Shown here in pieces: positions 46,943 to 56,299 of a DNA stretch of 64,000 nt (position 1 is the first letter of the stretch; each line of letters starts with the position of its first letter). This DNA comes from Denitratimonas sp037478135. Its GTDB lineage: Bacteria; Pseudomonadota; Gammaproteobacteria; Xanthomonadales; Xanthomonadaceae. The notes under the pieces are model-generated. The model searched no databases, was not told the origin of the DNA, and was given only the letters and a program-made list of their open reading frames with translations. Location of the stretch: NCBI RefSeq assembly GCF_037478135.1, contig NZ_JBBHDV010000006.1:186001-250000 (forward strand). Direction: 5' to 3'. Both the position numbers and the translations under genes were made by a program.

Positions 46943-49657
46943 TCAGGCCAGCGCCGGATCCTGACGTTCCGGATCAATGCCGAAGACCTTGATCGCACGC
47001 GCCACGTCCTTGGCGTTCATCTCGCCCTGCTGGGCCAGTGCCGCAATCGCCGCGTGCGCGATGTGGAAGCGGTCCACCTCGAAATGGCGGCGCAGGTTGG
47101 CGCGGGTATCCGAGCGCCCAAAACCGTCGGTGCCCAGCACCGTGTAGTGGCCCGGCACGAAAGCACGGATCTGGTCGGCGAACACGCGCACGTAATCGGT
47201 GGCGGCGATCACCGGACCGGGGCGGTCGGCCAGCAGCTGGGTGACATACGGCACGCGCGGGGTCTTGGCTTCCGGATTCATCCGGTTCCAGCGTTCGGCC
47301 TCGAAACCGTCGCGGCGCAGCTCGGTGAAGCTCGGGCAGCTCCAGATGTCGGCATGCACACCGAATTCCTTTTCCAGCAGCTCGGCCGCGGCGATGGCCT
47401 CGCGCAGGATCGTGCCCGAACCCAGCAGCTGCACATGCGGTGCCGCAGCGGTCTTGGCCTTGCCCTTGGCCGGCGCGCGTTTGGCGCCGGATTCGCTCAG
47501 CAGGTACATGCCCTTGACGATGCCCTCGGCCGCGCCTTCCGGCATTTCCGGGTGCGGGTAGTTCTCGTTCATCAGGGTCAGGTAGTAATACTCGTCCACC
47601 TGCTCGGCCATCATTCTTTGCATGCCGTGCTGCACGATCACGGTGACTTCGTAGCCGAAAGTCGGGTCGTAGGCGCGGCAGTTGGGAATGGCGCCGGCCA
47701 GCAGGTGCGAATGGCCGTCCTCGTGCTGCAGACCTTCGCCATTGAGCGTGGTGCGCCCGGCGGTGGCACCGAGCAGGAAGCCGCGCGCGCGCATGTCGGC
47801 GGCCTGCCAGGCGGCGTCGCCAACGCGCTGGAAACCGAACATCGAGTAGAAGATGAAGAACGGCAGCAGCGGCAGATCGTTGTTGCTGTAGCTGGTGGCA
47901 CAGGCCATCCACGAGGCGAACGCGCCGGCCTCGGTGATGCCTTCCTGCAGCACCTGCCCGGTCTGGTCCTCGCGGTAGTACATCAGCTGATCGGCATCGA
48001 CCGGCTTGTACTTCTGCCCGGCCGGCGCATAGATGCCGATCTGGCGGAACAGGCCTTCCATGCCGAAGGTGCGGGCCTCGTCGGCCACGATCGGCACCGC
48101 GCGCGGGCCGATCTGCTTGTCGCGCAGGATGATGTTCAGGCCCTGCACGAAGGCCATCGTGGTGCTGATCTCGCGCTCGCCGGTGGACTTGAGCAGGCGC
48201 TCGAAAGCCTGCAACGGCGGCACTTCCAGGGTTTGCGTGCTCTTGCGCCGGCGCTGCGGCAGGAAGCCGCCCAGCTCGGCGCGGCGGGCCTTCATGTACT
48301 GCACTTCCGGCGAGTCCTCGCCGGGGTGGTAGAACGGCACCTGCTCGGCTTCCTTGAGCTGCTGGTCGCTGATCGGGATATTGAAACGGTCGCGGAAGGC
48401 GCGCACCGCGTCGTCGTCGAGCTTCTTGGTCTGGTGGGTGGGATTCAGCGATTCGCCGGCCGAACCCATGCCGTAGCCCTTGACCGTCTTGGCCAGGATC
48501 ACCGTCGGCTTGCCGTTGCTGATCATCGCCTGGTGATAGGCGGCGTAGACCTTGTGCGGATCGTGCCCGCCACGATTCAGGCGCCAGATGTCCTCATCCG
48601 AGAGGCTGGCCACCATCGCGGCCGTTTCCGGGTATTTGCCGAAGAAATGCTCGCGCGTGTAAGCGCCGCCGAAGGCCTTGCAGTTCTGATATTCGCCGTC
48701 GACGGTTTCCATCATCAGCTTGCGCAGCACACCGTTGGTGTCGCGCGCCAGCAGCGGATCCCAGTAGCTGCCCCAGATCAGCTTGATGACGTTCCAGCCG
48801 GCACCGCGGAACTGCCCTTCCAGCTCCTGGATGATCTTGCCGTTGCCGCGCACCGGGCCGTCCAGGCGTTGCAGGTTGCAGTTGATGACGAACACCAGGT
48901 TGTCCAGACCTTCGCGCCCGGCCACCGAGATCGCGCCCAGGCTTTCGGGTTCGTCGGTTTCCCCGTCGCCCAGAAAGCACCAGATCTTGCGGTCGGTGGT
49001 CGGCAGCAGGCCGCGGTTTTCCAGATAGCGGCTGTTGCGCGCCTGGTAGATCGCGGCGATCGGGCCAAGACCCATCGACACCGTCGGCACCTGCCAGTAG
49101 TCCGGCATCAGCCACGGGTGCGGATAGGAAGCGATGCCCTGCCCGTCCACTTCCATGCGGAAGCCGTCCAGCTGGGCTTCGGTGAGCCGTCCTTCGAGGA
49201 ACGAACGCGCATAGATGCCGGGGCTGGAATGGCCCTGGATGCAGACGATGTCACCGGGGTGTCCATCACTGGGCGCGCGCCAGAAATGGTTGAAGCCCAC
49301 GTCGTACAGCGTAGCACTGGAGGCGAAGCTGGCGATGTGGCCGCCCAGATCGCCGGGCTTGCGGTTGGCGCGCACCACCATCGCCATCGCATTCCAGCGG
49401 ATCAGCGAGCGGATGCGCCATTCCATCGCCGCATCACCGGGGCTCTTGGCTTCCATCTGCGGCGGGATGGTGTTGATGTATTCGGTGGTCGGCGCGAATG
49501 GCAGAAAACCGCCGGCGCGGCGGGTCTGCGCGACCAGGTGTTCAAGCAGGTAATGGGCACGATCGGTGCCCTCGCGCTGGATCACCGCCTGCAGCGATTC
49601 GAGCCATTCGCGGGTTTCTGCCGCGTCGTGATCGGGCATGTCATTGAGCGGGTTCAT
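46943..49657 (-). CDS. aceE: Pyruvate dehydrogenase E1 component (homodimeric)
   Basis: Thiamine-diphosphate enzyme that decarboxylates pyruvate and acetylates E2. The 904-residue length fits the AceE type. Conserved parts are SPGIYARSFLEGRL, the TDP/Mg region CFLGDGETDEPESLGAI (GDG ... 25-30 residues ... INCNLQRLDG), KTVKGYGMG and the C-terminal HVQLLGSGTILREA. GGGAGGATCG precedes the ATG at 49657. No aceF or lpd is encoded next to it in this window, so the E2 and E3 genes lie elsewhere. Confidence 0.96.
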   Translation of the reverse strand: MNPLNDMPDHDAAETREWLESLQAVIQREGTDRAHYLLEHLVAQTRRAGGFLPFAPTTEYINTIPPQMEAKSPGDAAMEWRIRSLIRWNAMAMVVRANRKPGDLGGHIASFASSATLYDVGFNHFWRAPSDGHPGDIVCIQGHSSPGIYARSFLEGRLTEAQLDGFRMEVDGQGIASYPHPWLMPDYWQVPTVSMGLGPIAAIYQARNSRYLENRGLLPTTDRKIWCFLGDGETDEPESLGAISVAGREGLDNLVFVINCNLQRLDGPVRGNGKIIQELEGQFRGAGWNVIKLIWGSYWDPLLARDTNGVLRKLMMETVDGEYQNCKAFGGAYTREHFFGKYPETAAMVASLSDEDIWRLNRGGHDPHKVYAAYHQAMISNGKPTVILAKTVKGYGMGSAGESLNPTHQTKKLDDDAVRAFRDRFNIPISDQQLKEAEQVPFYHPGEDSPEVQYMKARRAELGGFLPQRRRKSTQTLEVPPLQAFERLLKSTGEREISTTMAFVQGLNIILRDKQIGPRAVPIVADEARTFGMEGLFRQIGIYAPAGQKYKPVDADQLMYYREDQTGQVLQEGITEAGAFASWMACATSYSNNDLPLLPFFIFYSMFGFQRVGDAAWQAADMRARGFLLGATAGRTTLNGEGLQHEDGHSHLLAGAIPNCRAYDPTFGYEVTVIVQHGMQRMMAEQVDEYYYLTLMNENYPHPEMPEGAAEGIVKGMYLLSESGAKRAPAKGKAKTAAAPHVQLLGSGTILREAIAAAELLEKEFGVHADIWSCPSFTELRRDGFEAERWNRMNPEAKTPRVPYVTQLLADRPGPVIAATDYVRVFADQIRAFVPGHYTVLGTDGFGRSDTRANLRRHFEVDRFHIAHAAIAALAQQGEMNAKDVARAIKVFGIDPERQDPALA

Positions 49658-49866
49658 CGATCCTCCCAGGCGGCCTGTGGCCTGTTATGTCTTTGTGTGG
49701 GGATGCGCCAGGTCCGGCTCCGGTTGCAGGCAGCAGCAGCATGGCAAAAACGCGTGCCGGCAAGTTTAGCAGTGCCGGCCGGTAGCGCGTGACCGGCGCA
49801 CAACCTGCTTGAACACCCTTGCCTGCGTCACACTACGCATCCTGTTTGCTGCCGTGTCCCGCTTCC

Positions 49867-51018
49867 ATGCTCAGCCTGCCGCCGCTGGCGCTCTACGTCC
49901 ACATCCCCTGGTGCGTGCGCAAATGTCCATACTGCGATTTCAATTCGCACGGACAGAAGGGCGAGCTGCCGCAGCGCGAATACGTCGCCGCGCTGCTGGC
50001 CGATCTGGATCAGGATCTGCCGCTGGTCTGGGGCCGGCCGGTGACCAGCATCTTCTTCGGTGGCGGCACCCCGAGCCTGTTCTCGGCCGACAGCATCGCC
50101 GCCTTCCTTGAGGGCGCTGCCGCGCGTCTGCGTTTGCGCCCGGGGCTGGAAGTGACGCTGGAAACCAATCCCGGCACGGTCGAACACGACCGCTTCGACG
50201 CCTATGCCCGGGCCGGCGTGAACCGGCTCAGCTTCGGCATCCAGAGCTTCGACGATGGCTGCCTGCAACGGCTGGGCCGCATCCACGACAGCGCGCAGGC
50301 GCGGCGCGCGGTGCAGCTGGCGCAGGACGCGGGCTTTTCCAACATCAATCTGGATCTGATGTACGCGCTGCCGCAGCAGGACACGGCGATGGCACTGCAC
50401 GATCTGGAGCAGGCCATCGCGCTGGCGCCGGCGCACATCTCGCACTACCAGCTCACATTGGAACCCAACACCGTGTTCGCGGCGCGCCCCCCGGCCGGGC
50501 TGCCGGAAGACGACGATGCCTGGGACATGCAGGAAGGCTGTCAAGCGGCGCTGGCCGCGCACGGCTACCAGCATTACGAAGTCTCGGCCTACGCGCGCGA
50601 CGGCTTCCAATGCCAGCACAACCTCAATTACTGGCGTTTTGGCGATTATCTGGGCATCGGCGCCGGCGCACACGGCAAGATCACACTGCCGGCGCAAGAG
50701 GCGATCCTGCGGCGCTGGAAGCTCAAGCATCCGCAGGCCTATATGGACGCCGCACACGGCCCGGCGCGGATCGGCGGCGATGAACATCTGACGCTTTCGC
50801 AGCGCCCGTTCGACTACATGCTCAACGCGCTGCGCCTGCACGCCGGGTTTTCACTGGGCGATTTCGAAGCCCGTACCGGCCTTTCGCGCGACCTCATCGC
50901 AGGAAAACTGGACGAACTTGTCGCCAAGGGCCTGCTCGCGGTGCAGGCCGACCATGTGGCACCGACCGCACTGGGCCGGCGCTTTCTCAACGATGTGATG
51001 GGCGTGTTTTTGGACTGA
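49867..51018 (+). CDS. hemW: Radical SAM haem chaperone HemW
   Basis: A 383-residue radical-SAM protein, formerly annotated as oxygen-independent coproporphyrinogen oxidase-like; the HemW group is now considered to bind and hand over haem. The 4Fe-4S motif is C16-VRK-C20-PY-C23-DF, then SIFFGGGTPS, LETNPGTVE, RLSFGIQSF and a C-terminal HemN-like domain. It lacks the N-terminal extension of true HemN. The ATG at 49867 puts YVHIPWC at the usual distance from the start. It converges on the protease gene across a hairpin. Confidence 0.92.
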   Translation: MLSLPPLALYVHIPWCVRKCPYCDFNSHGQKGELPQREYVAALLADLDQDLPLVWGRPVTSIFFGGGTPSLFSADSIAAFLEGAAARLRLRPGLEVTLETNPGTVEHDRFDAYARAGVNRLSFGIQSFDDGCLQRLGRIHDSAQARRAVQLAQDAGFSNINLDLMYALPQQDTAMALHDLEQAIALAPAHISHYQLTLEPNTVFAARPPAGLPEDDDAWDMQEGCQAALAAHGYQHYEVSAYARDGFQCQHNLNYWRFGDYLGIGAGAHGKITLPAQEAILRRWKLKHPQAYMDAAHGPARIGGDEHLTLSQRPFDYMLNALRLHAGFSLGDFEARTGLSRDLIAGKLDELVAKGLLAVQADHVAPTALGRRFLNDVMGVFLD

Positions 51019-51046
51019 TCCCAAGCCAGTCCGGACGGGCCGCGTG

Positions 51047-51072
51047 GCCGGCTGCGGAGGGATGCAGCCGGC
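51047..51072. terminator. Hairpin between convergent hemW and protease genes
   Basis: A nine-pair perfect stem (GCCGGCTGC / GCAGCCGGC) with an eight-base loop lies 29 bases past the hemW stop. It could serve both convergent transcripts; no U-run was seen. Confidence 0.5.
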
Positions 51073-51165
51073 GCGGGCATTCAGGTGGGTGCGGTCTGCG
51101 CCACGATGACCGTTCCCGCGACCCAACAATCCGGATCGCGGGAAAGGCCACTCACACCACAAGCC

Positions 51166-54100
51166 TCAGTACGGCACCTTCGGGAAGCGCGTCGGCGCCG
51201 GCGGTGCGCTCATGCGCTTGACCGGGTTGCGTTCCAGTTCGGCCAGCAGTTCCTGCACCGCGCGCTCGATGCTCGGGTCACGTCCGGCGGCAAGCAGTTC
51301 AGGCCGGTCGATCACTTCGATGTCCGGCACCACGCCTTCGTCTTCCACCGCCCAGTTGCCGTCGGTGTCCATGAAGCTGAAGGTGGCGGCGATCACCGCG
51401 CCGTTGTCCATCAGGCGCGGATTGCCGGAAATGCCGATCAGGCCGCCCCAGGTGCGGGTGCCGATCAGCTTGCCGAGGCCGAACTTGCGGAAGTAGTACG
51501 GCAGCGCATCGCCGCCGGAGCTGGCCAGGCCATTGATCAGCATCGCCTTGGGTCCGTTGTGATGCAGGAACGGGGTGGCGTTGGGTTCCAGTCCGCGCTG
51601 CTTCCAGTAGTTCAGCGGGGTGCGGGTCAGCAGTTCAACCAGACGATCGGGGATGAAGCCGCCGCCGTTGTAGCGGTCGTCGATGATCAGCGCTTCCTTG
51701 TCGTTGTAGGCGACCATGCCCTTGAACAGCTCGCGGCTGCCTTCCACAGCGGTATTGGGCACGTGGATGTAGCCGATACGGCCACCGGAGAGCTGTTCGA
51801 CCATGCGGCGCCGGCTCTGCACCCAGTCCAGATAACGCAGTTCCTGCTCGCTGGAAATGGTGCGCACCACCACGTCGCGCGCGCCCGATTCCTGCGGCAG
51901 GCGGTTGACCCGCAGCGTCACGAGACGGTCGGCCTTGTTCTCCAGCAGCTGGTAGACGTTGGCCACATCGCGCGTGGAGAGGTTGTCGATCGCCAGCAGG
52001 TATTCGCCTTCACGCACGTTGACGCCGGGTTCGGTCAGCGGCGAGCGGGTGCGCGCCTGCCAGTTCTCGCCGGGGAAGATGCGCGCGATCTTCGCGTAGC
52101 CGGAAGCATCGGCCACCAGTTCGGCACCGAGCAGGCCACCGGGCTTGCGCTCGGCGCGGGTCTGGTCGCCGGATTCGACATAGACATGGCCGGCATTGAG
52201 TTCGCCGACCAGTTCCTGGAACACGTAATCCAGATCGGCGCGGCTGCGCACCTGCTCCACCAGCGGCTGATACTGGGCGCGGATCGCATCCCAGTCCTGG
52301 CCGTGCAGGCCCGGGTCGTAGAACCAGTCGCGCAGGATGCGCCAGGCGTCCACGTACATCTGCTGCCACTCGCGCAGCGGCTCGATGCGCAGCTCCATCC
52401 GGTCCAGCGCCAGCCGGCCCTTGGCCAGATCGGCCTCGGGCTTGGCGTCGACGATCGAGAACTGGTTGCCATTGCGCACCAGCAGCTTCTTGCCATCGGC
52501 CGAGAGCATATAGCTGCGGGCGTCGGCCACGGTTTCCGGCTTGCCATCGGCCTTCAGCGACAGGAACTGCAACTGCTGTCCGGCGCTGCCACGGCCCGAG
52601 CCGGTCATGCTGATGAAGAACACGCCATCGGCATTGGCCGAGAGCTGCTGGTAATTGCCGGCCGGGGCGTTGAGCGCGACGGTGCGCTGGTCGAAACCGG
52701 GCAGATCGATATTCAGGCGCTGCGGCGCGCTCTTTTCGCCGCCGTCGTTCTTGCCCTTGCCGTTGCCATTGCCGTTTTCACGCTCCTGGCCGACTTCGTC
52801 CACCGCCGGACGGTACAGCGCCGGGCCGGAAGCCTCCAGCGTGGCGGCGTAGATGCGGGTCGCGTCGCGGTACAGCCAATTGAACTCGTAAGCCGAGAAG
52901 CCCAGGTTGTAATCGCGGTTGGACAGGAAATACAGATAACGCCCCTGTGGATCAAACGCCGGGCTCATGGCACTGCTTTCGGCACCGGTCAGCTGGCGCG
53001 TGGCACCGCTGTCCAGCGCATACAGCCACAGCGCGCTGTTGCCGTTGGCGTGCTGCTTGGGATAGACCAGCCAGCGGCTGTCCGGAGCGAACACGTAGTC
53101 ACTGAAATCGGCATGCGTGGCGGTATCCACATCACGCGTGGCGCCGCTGCCCACGTCCACGATGCGCAGCCGCTGCTTCTTGTCCGAATACGCCAGCCAG
53201 CGTGAATCCGGCGACCACACCGGAGCAAAACGCCAGATGTCACCGTCGCTGGTGACGCGGCGCGCGGCGCCCTTGCCATCCTGCGAACGCACGTGGATCT
53301 CGTATTCGCCGGTTTCATCGGACAGGTAGGCGATCCACTTGCCGTCCGGCGACCAGCTCACGCTGTGCTCGCGCGCATCCGGCGTATTGCTGATGTTGCG
53401 CGGCTCGCCTTCCTTTGCCGGCACCGTGAAGATCTCGCCGCGCGCACCGAACAGCGCACGCTCGCCGCCCGGGGAAATACCGAAGGATTCGACGAAATCC
53501 CCGGCCTTGACGAAGCGCGGCAGCGTCTCCGGCGCATCGCCACTGATCCGGATCGGCACCTGCCGAGATTGGCCCGTGGCCGGATCGAAATGCCAGATCG
53601 CACCGCCCTTCTCGAACACGATCGCGTTGGAGCCGGCGCTGGGCCAGAGCACATCGAAATCGCGGAAATCGGTAAGCTTGCGCGGCTCGCCGCCAGTGGG
53701 CGGAATCGCGTACAGATTGAGCTTGGTGTCGTTGCGGTCGGAGACGAAATACACCGTGTCGCCTACCCACATCGGCTGGTGGTTGGTGGCGCGATCGGCG
53801 GTCAGCTGCAGCGAGCTGTTGGCGGCCAGATCGTAGATCCACACGTCCTGGGCGCGGCCGCCGCGATAGCGCTTCCAGCTGCGGAATTCGCGGTCGATCG
53901 GGGTATACACGAACTTGCCGCCATCCGGGCTCAGCATGCCGCCGCCGGTTTCCGGCACCACCATCGGAGTTTCCATGCCACCGGCCACTGGCACCAGATA
54001 CGGCTGACCGGCGCGCTCGTCATACGGCAGACGGTTCATCCGCACCACCACGTGCTGGCCGTCCGGGGTCCAGTCCAGCACGCGGTTGTCGGTACCGCCG

Positions 54101-54441
54101 CGTGGCGGCATCGGGCCGACATCGTTGTACCAGGTGAGCTGGCGCGGGGTGCCGCCGCTGGACGGCATCACGTAGACCTGACGGGTGCCGTTGTATTCGG
54201 CCGAAAACGCGATCTGGCTGCCATCGAGCGAGAACTTCGGATACAGCTCCTGGCCTTCGTGCGAAGTCAGACGAAACGCGGTGCCGCCTTCGGCGCTGAC
54301 GATGTAGATGTCGCCGGCATGCACGAAGGTGATGCGCCCGGCCTCGATATCCGGAAAGCGCAGGATCCTGTTGGGCCCTTGTGCCAACACGCAGCTGCTG
54401 AACACCAGGCCGCACAATACGGCGAACAGGGATGACCTCAT
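51166..54441 (-). CDS. Tricorn-type S41 serine protease, exported
   Basis: A 1091-residue periplasmic protease. A signal peptide covers about 1-21 (SSCVLAQ). Two beta-propellers of WD40/PD40-type blades follow (about 30-640: FSLDGSQIAFSAEYNG, SWSPDGKWIAYLSDE, VWSPDSRWLAYSD), then a helical bundle, a PDZ domain (about 760-860) and an S41 catalytic domain. The nucleophile lies in NGLASSGGDALP (Ser about 975), with VPDIEVID near the C-terminus. A Gly/Asn/Lys-rich insert near residues 550-570 links the second propeller to the core. It probably degrades peptides to short products. The start at 54441 is set by the signal peptide; the Shine-Dalgarno sequence is weak. Confidence 0.9.
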   Translation of the reverse strand: MRSSLFAVLCGLVFSSCVLAQGPNRILRFPDIEAGRITFVHAGDIYIVSAEGGTAFRLTSHEGQELYPKFSLDGSQIAFSAEYNGTRQVYVMPSSGGTPRQLTWYNDVGPMPPRGGTDNRVLDWTPDGQHVVVRMNRLPYDERAGQPYLVPVAGGMETPMVVPETGGGMLSPDGGKFVYTPIDREFRSWKRYRGGRAQDVWIYDLAANSSLQLTADRATNHQPMWVGDTVYFVSDRNDTKLNLYAIPPTGGEPRKLTDFRDFDVLWPSAGSNAIVFEKGGAIWHFDPATGQSRQVPIRISGDAPETLPRFVKAGDFVESFGISPGGERALFGARGEIFTVPAKEGEPRNISNTPDAREHSVSWSPDGKWIAYLSDETGEYEIHVRSQDGKGAARRVTSDGDIWRFAPVWSPDSRWLAYSDKKQRLRIVDVGSGATRDVDTATHADFSDYVFAPDSRWLVYPKQHANGNSALWLYALDSGATRQLTGAESSAMSPAFDPQGRYLYFLSNRDYNLGFSAYEFNWLYRDATRIYAATLEASGPALYRPAVDEVGQERENGNGNGKGKNDGGEKSAPQRLNIDLPGFDQRTVALNAPAGNYQQLSANADGVFFISMTGSGRGSAGQQLQFLSLKADGKPETVADARSYMLSADGKKLLVRNGNQFSIVDAKPEADLAKGRLALDRMELRIEPLREWQQMYVDAWRILRDWFYDPGLHGQDWDAIRAQYQPLVEQVRSRADLDYVFQELVGELNAGHVYVESGDQTRAERKPGGLLGAELVADASGYAKIARIFPGENWQARTRSPLTEPGVNVREGEYLLAIDNLSTRDVANVYQLLENKADRLVTLRVNRLPQESGARDVVVRTISSEQELRYLDWVQSRRRMVEQLSGGRIGYIHVPNTAVEGSRELFKGMVAYNDKEALIIDDRYNGGGFIPDRLVELLTRTPLNYWKQRGLEPNATPFLHHNGPKAMLINGLASSGGDALPYYFRKFGLGKLIGTRTWGGLIGISGNPRLMDNGAVIAATFSFMDTDGNWAVEDEGVVPDIEVIDRPELLAAGRDPSIERAVQELLAELERNPVKRMSAPPAPTRFPKVPY

Positions 54442-54640
54442 CACAAAACCCCGACAGACAAAGGAATCGGCAAGTATGCCCGAGCCCGTGCGCCGGGCCA
54501 CTGCCATTGGTTGGTGCCTAGCCAACGCCACCGGGCCCGGACTGACGCCATCACCAGTGCGCAGCGGGTGGCGCAAGTGTCACGGACAGCCAGGTGGATC
54601 GGTCCAAGCCCGTTCACGCCCTGGCACCACCCGCCAGCGC

Positions 54641-56299
54641 CTACCGTTGTGGGAACGCCCGTTCGATCATTGAACCCAGCGCAGCTCCCGGCGGCAGGGT
54701 GCCGAAGTGCTGGCCGTGCTGACCGTCCAGGCGGGTGGCGATGAACAGGTCGGCGCTGTCGCGGTGTGCGGTGCGGATCAGTTGCACCGCCTGCAAGGCC
54801 AGCGCGATGCGTTCGGTGACCAGGCGTGAACGCGCTTCCAGCGTGGCGACATCGTCCAGCGCCTGTCCGATCCACACCGCCTCGGCGTCCAGCCGTGCAT
54901 TTTCACCGGCGACGCTGCGCAGTTCGGCGGCCAGTGCATCGCGGGTTTCCGGTTCGCGCCGCAGCGCGCGCAGCACGTCCAGGCACTGGATGTTGCCGCT
55001 GCCTTCCCAGATCGAATTCAACGGTGCCTGGCGGTACAGCCGGGCGAGGATGGATTCTTCGATATAGCCGGCGCCGCCGAGACATTCCTGCGCCTCGTTG
55101 ACCATCGGCGGGCAGCGTTTGCAGACTTGGTATTTGCCGATGGCGGTGCCGATGCGGGCGAACGCGGCTTCCATCGGGTCGCGTGCGCTGGCATCGATTG
55201 CGCGCGCCACGCGCAGCGACAGCGCCATCGCGGCTTCGGATTCCAGCGCCAGATCGGCCAGCACGTTCTTCATCAGCGGCTGGTCGATCAGCAGTTTGCC
55301 AAACGCACGCCGGCCACGGGCGTGGTGGATGGCCTGCACCAGCGCCTGGCGCATGATGCCGGCCGAGCCGATCAGGCAGTCCTGCCGGGTCAGCGCGACC
55401 ATTTCCAGGATCGTGGCCACGCCGCGCCCCTCCTCGCCCACCAGCCATGCGACCGCACCGGTGAATTCGACCTCCGAGCTGGCATTGCCCCAGTCGCCGA
55501 GCTTGTCCTTCAGGCGCTGGATGCGAATCGCGTTGAGCTGGCCGTCCGGCAAAAAACGCGGCAACAGGAAGCAGGAAATCCCGCCCGCCGCCTGCGCCAG
55601 CACCAGGAAGGCATCGCACATCGGCGCGGAGAAGAAGAATTTGTGGCCGACCAGTTCATAGGCCTGACCGGGGCCGGGCGAGGCCACCGGCGTGGCGCGG
55701 GTGCTGTTGGAACGCACGTCCGAACCGCCCTGCTTCTCGGTCATGCCCATGCCGATGGTGTTGCCGGCCTTCTGCGCGGCCGGCACGAAGCGGCCGTCGT
55801 AATGCGGCGCGATGATGCGCGGCAGCCATTCGCGCGCCAGTTCCGGCTGCGCACGCAACGATGGCACGCAGGCGTAGGTCATCGTCAGCGGGCAGTTGTT
55901 GCCCTGTTCGGGCTGCATGTGCAGATAGGCCAGCGCGGCGCGCGCGACATTGGCGCCGGGAGTATCGGCATGGCGCCAGAAGAAATTCGGCACACCGTGC
56001 TCCACGCCCAGCTGCATGATGCGGTGGTAGCTGAGGTGGAACTGCACTTCGTCGATGCGGTGGCCATAGCGGTCGAAGGGCTTGAACTGCGGTTTGTGCT
56101 CGTTCGCTTCAAAGCCCAGCCGCAGCAGCTCGCCACCGGCGATCTTGCCGAACGCGGCAACCTGTTCACGCGCCCAGCCGCCACCTTCGCGCTCCAGCGC
56201 TTCGCACAGCGCCGGATCGGTGGCGAAGGCGTCGTAATCGGCCAGCGGCAGCGGCTGGTTTTCAACGGTATGGGTCTGGAAACGGTCGGCGAGGCTCAT
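54641..56299 (-). CDS. AidB-family acyl-CoA dehydrogenase
   Basis: A 552-residue flavoprotein of the AidB subgroup: the opening QTHTVENQPLPLADYD is characteristic, and the size matches AidB (about 541). Domain order is the acyl-CoA dehydrogenase N-terminal helices, a middle beta domain (GMGMTEKQGGSDVRSNSTRA, then GHKFFFSAPMCD), and a C-terminal helical part with the FAD region ECLGGAGYIEES and RLYRQAPLNSIWEGSGNIQ. E. coli AidB is induced by alkylation damage and binds DNA; coupling here to an acyl-CoA synthetase (ATGA overlap) points to acyl-CoA metabolism instead. Confidence 0.88.
   Translation of the reverse strand: MSLADRFQTHTVENQPLPLADYDAFATDPALCEALEREGGGWAREQVAAFGKIAGGELLRLGFEANEHKPQFKPFDRYGHRIDEVQFHLSYHRIMQLGVEHGVPNFFWRHADTPGANVARAALAYLHMQPEQGNNCPLTMTYACVPSLRAQPELAREWLPRIIAPHYDGRFVPAAQKAGNTIGMGMTEKQGGSDVRSNSTRATPVASPGPGQAYELVGHKFFFSAPMCDAFLVLAQAAGGISCFLLPRFLPDGQLNAIRIQRLKDKLGDWGNASSEVEFTGAVAWLVGEEGRGVATILEMVALTRQDCLIGSAGIMRQALVQAIHHARGRRAFGKLLIDQPLMKNVLADLALESEAAMALSLRVARAIDASARDPMEAAFARIGTAIGKYQVCKRCPPMVNEAQECLGGAGYIEESILARLYRQAPLNSIWEGSGNIQCLDVLRALRREPETRDALAAELRSVAGENARLDAEAVWIGQALDDVATLEARSRLVTERIALALQAVQLIRTAHRDSADLFIATRLDGQHGQHFGTLPPGAALGSMIERAFPQR

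Noticed and set aside
46943..49657. Complete pyruvate dehydrogenase operon
   Set aside because: Only aceE is present; the neighbours are a methyltransferase gene and hemW, with no aceF or lpd in the window.
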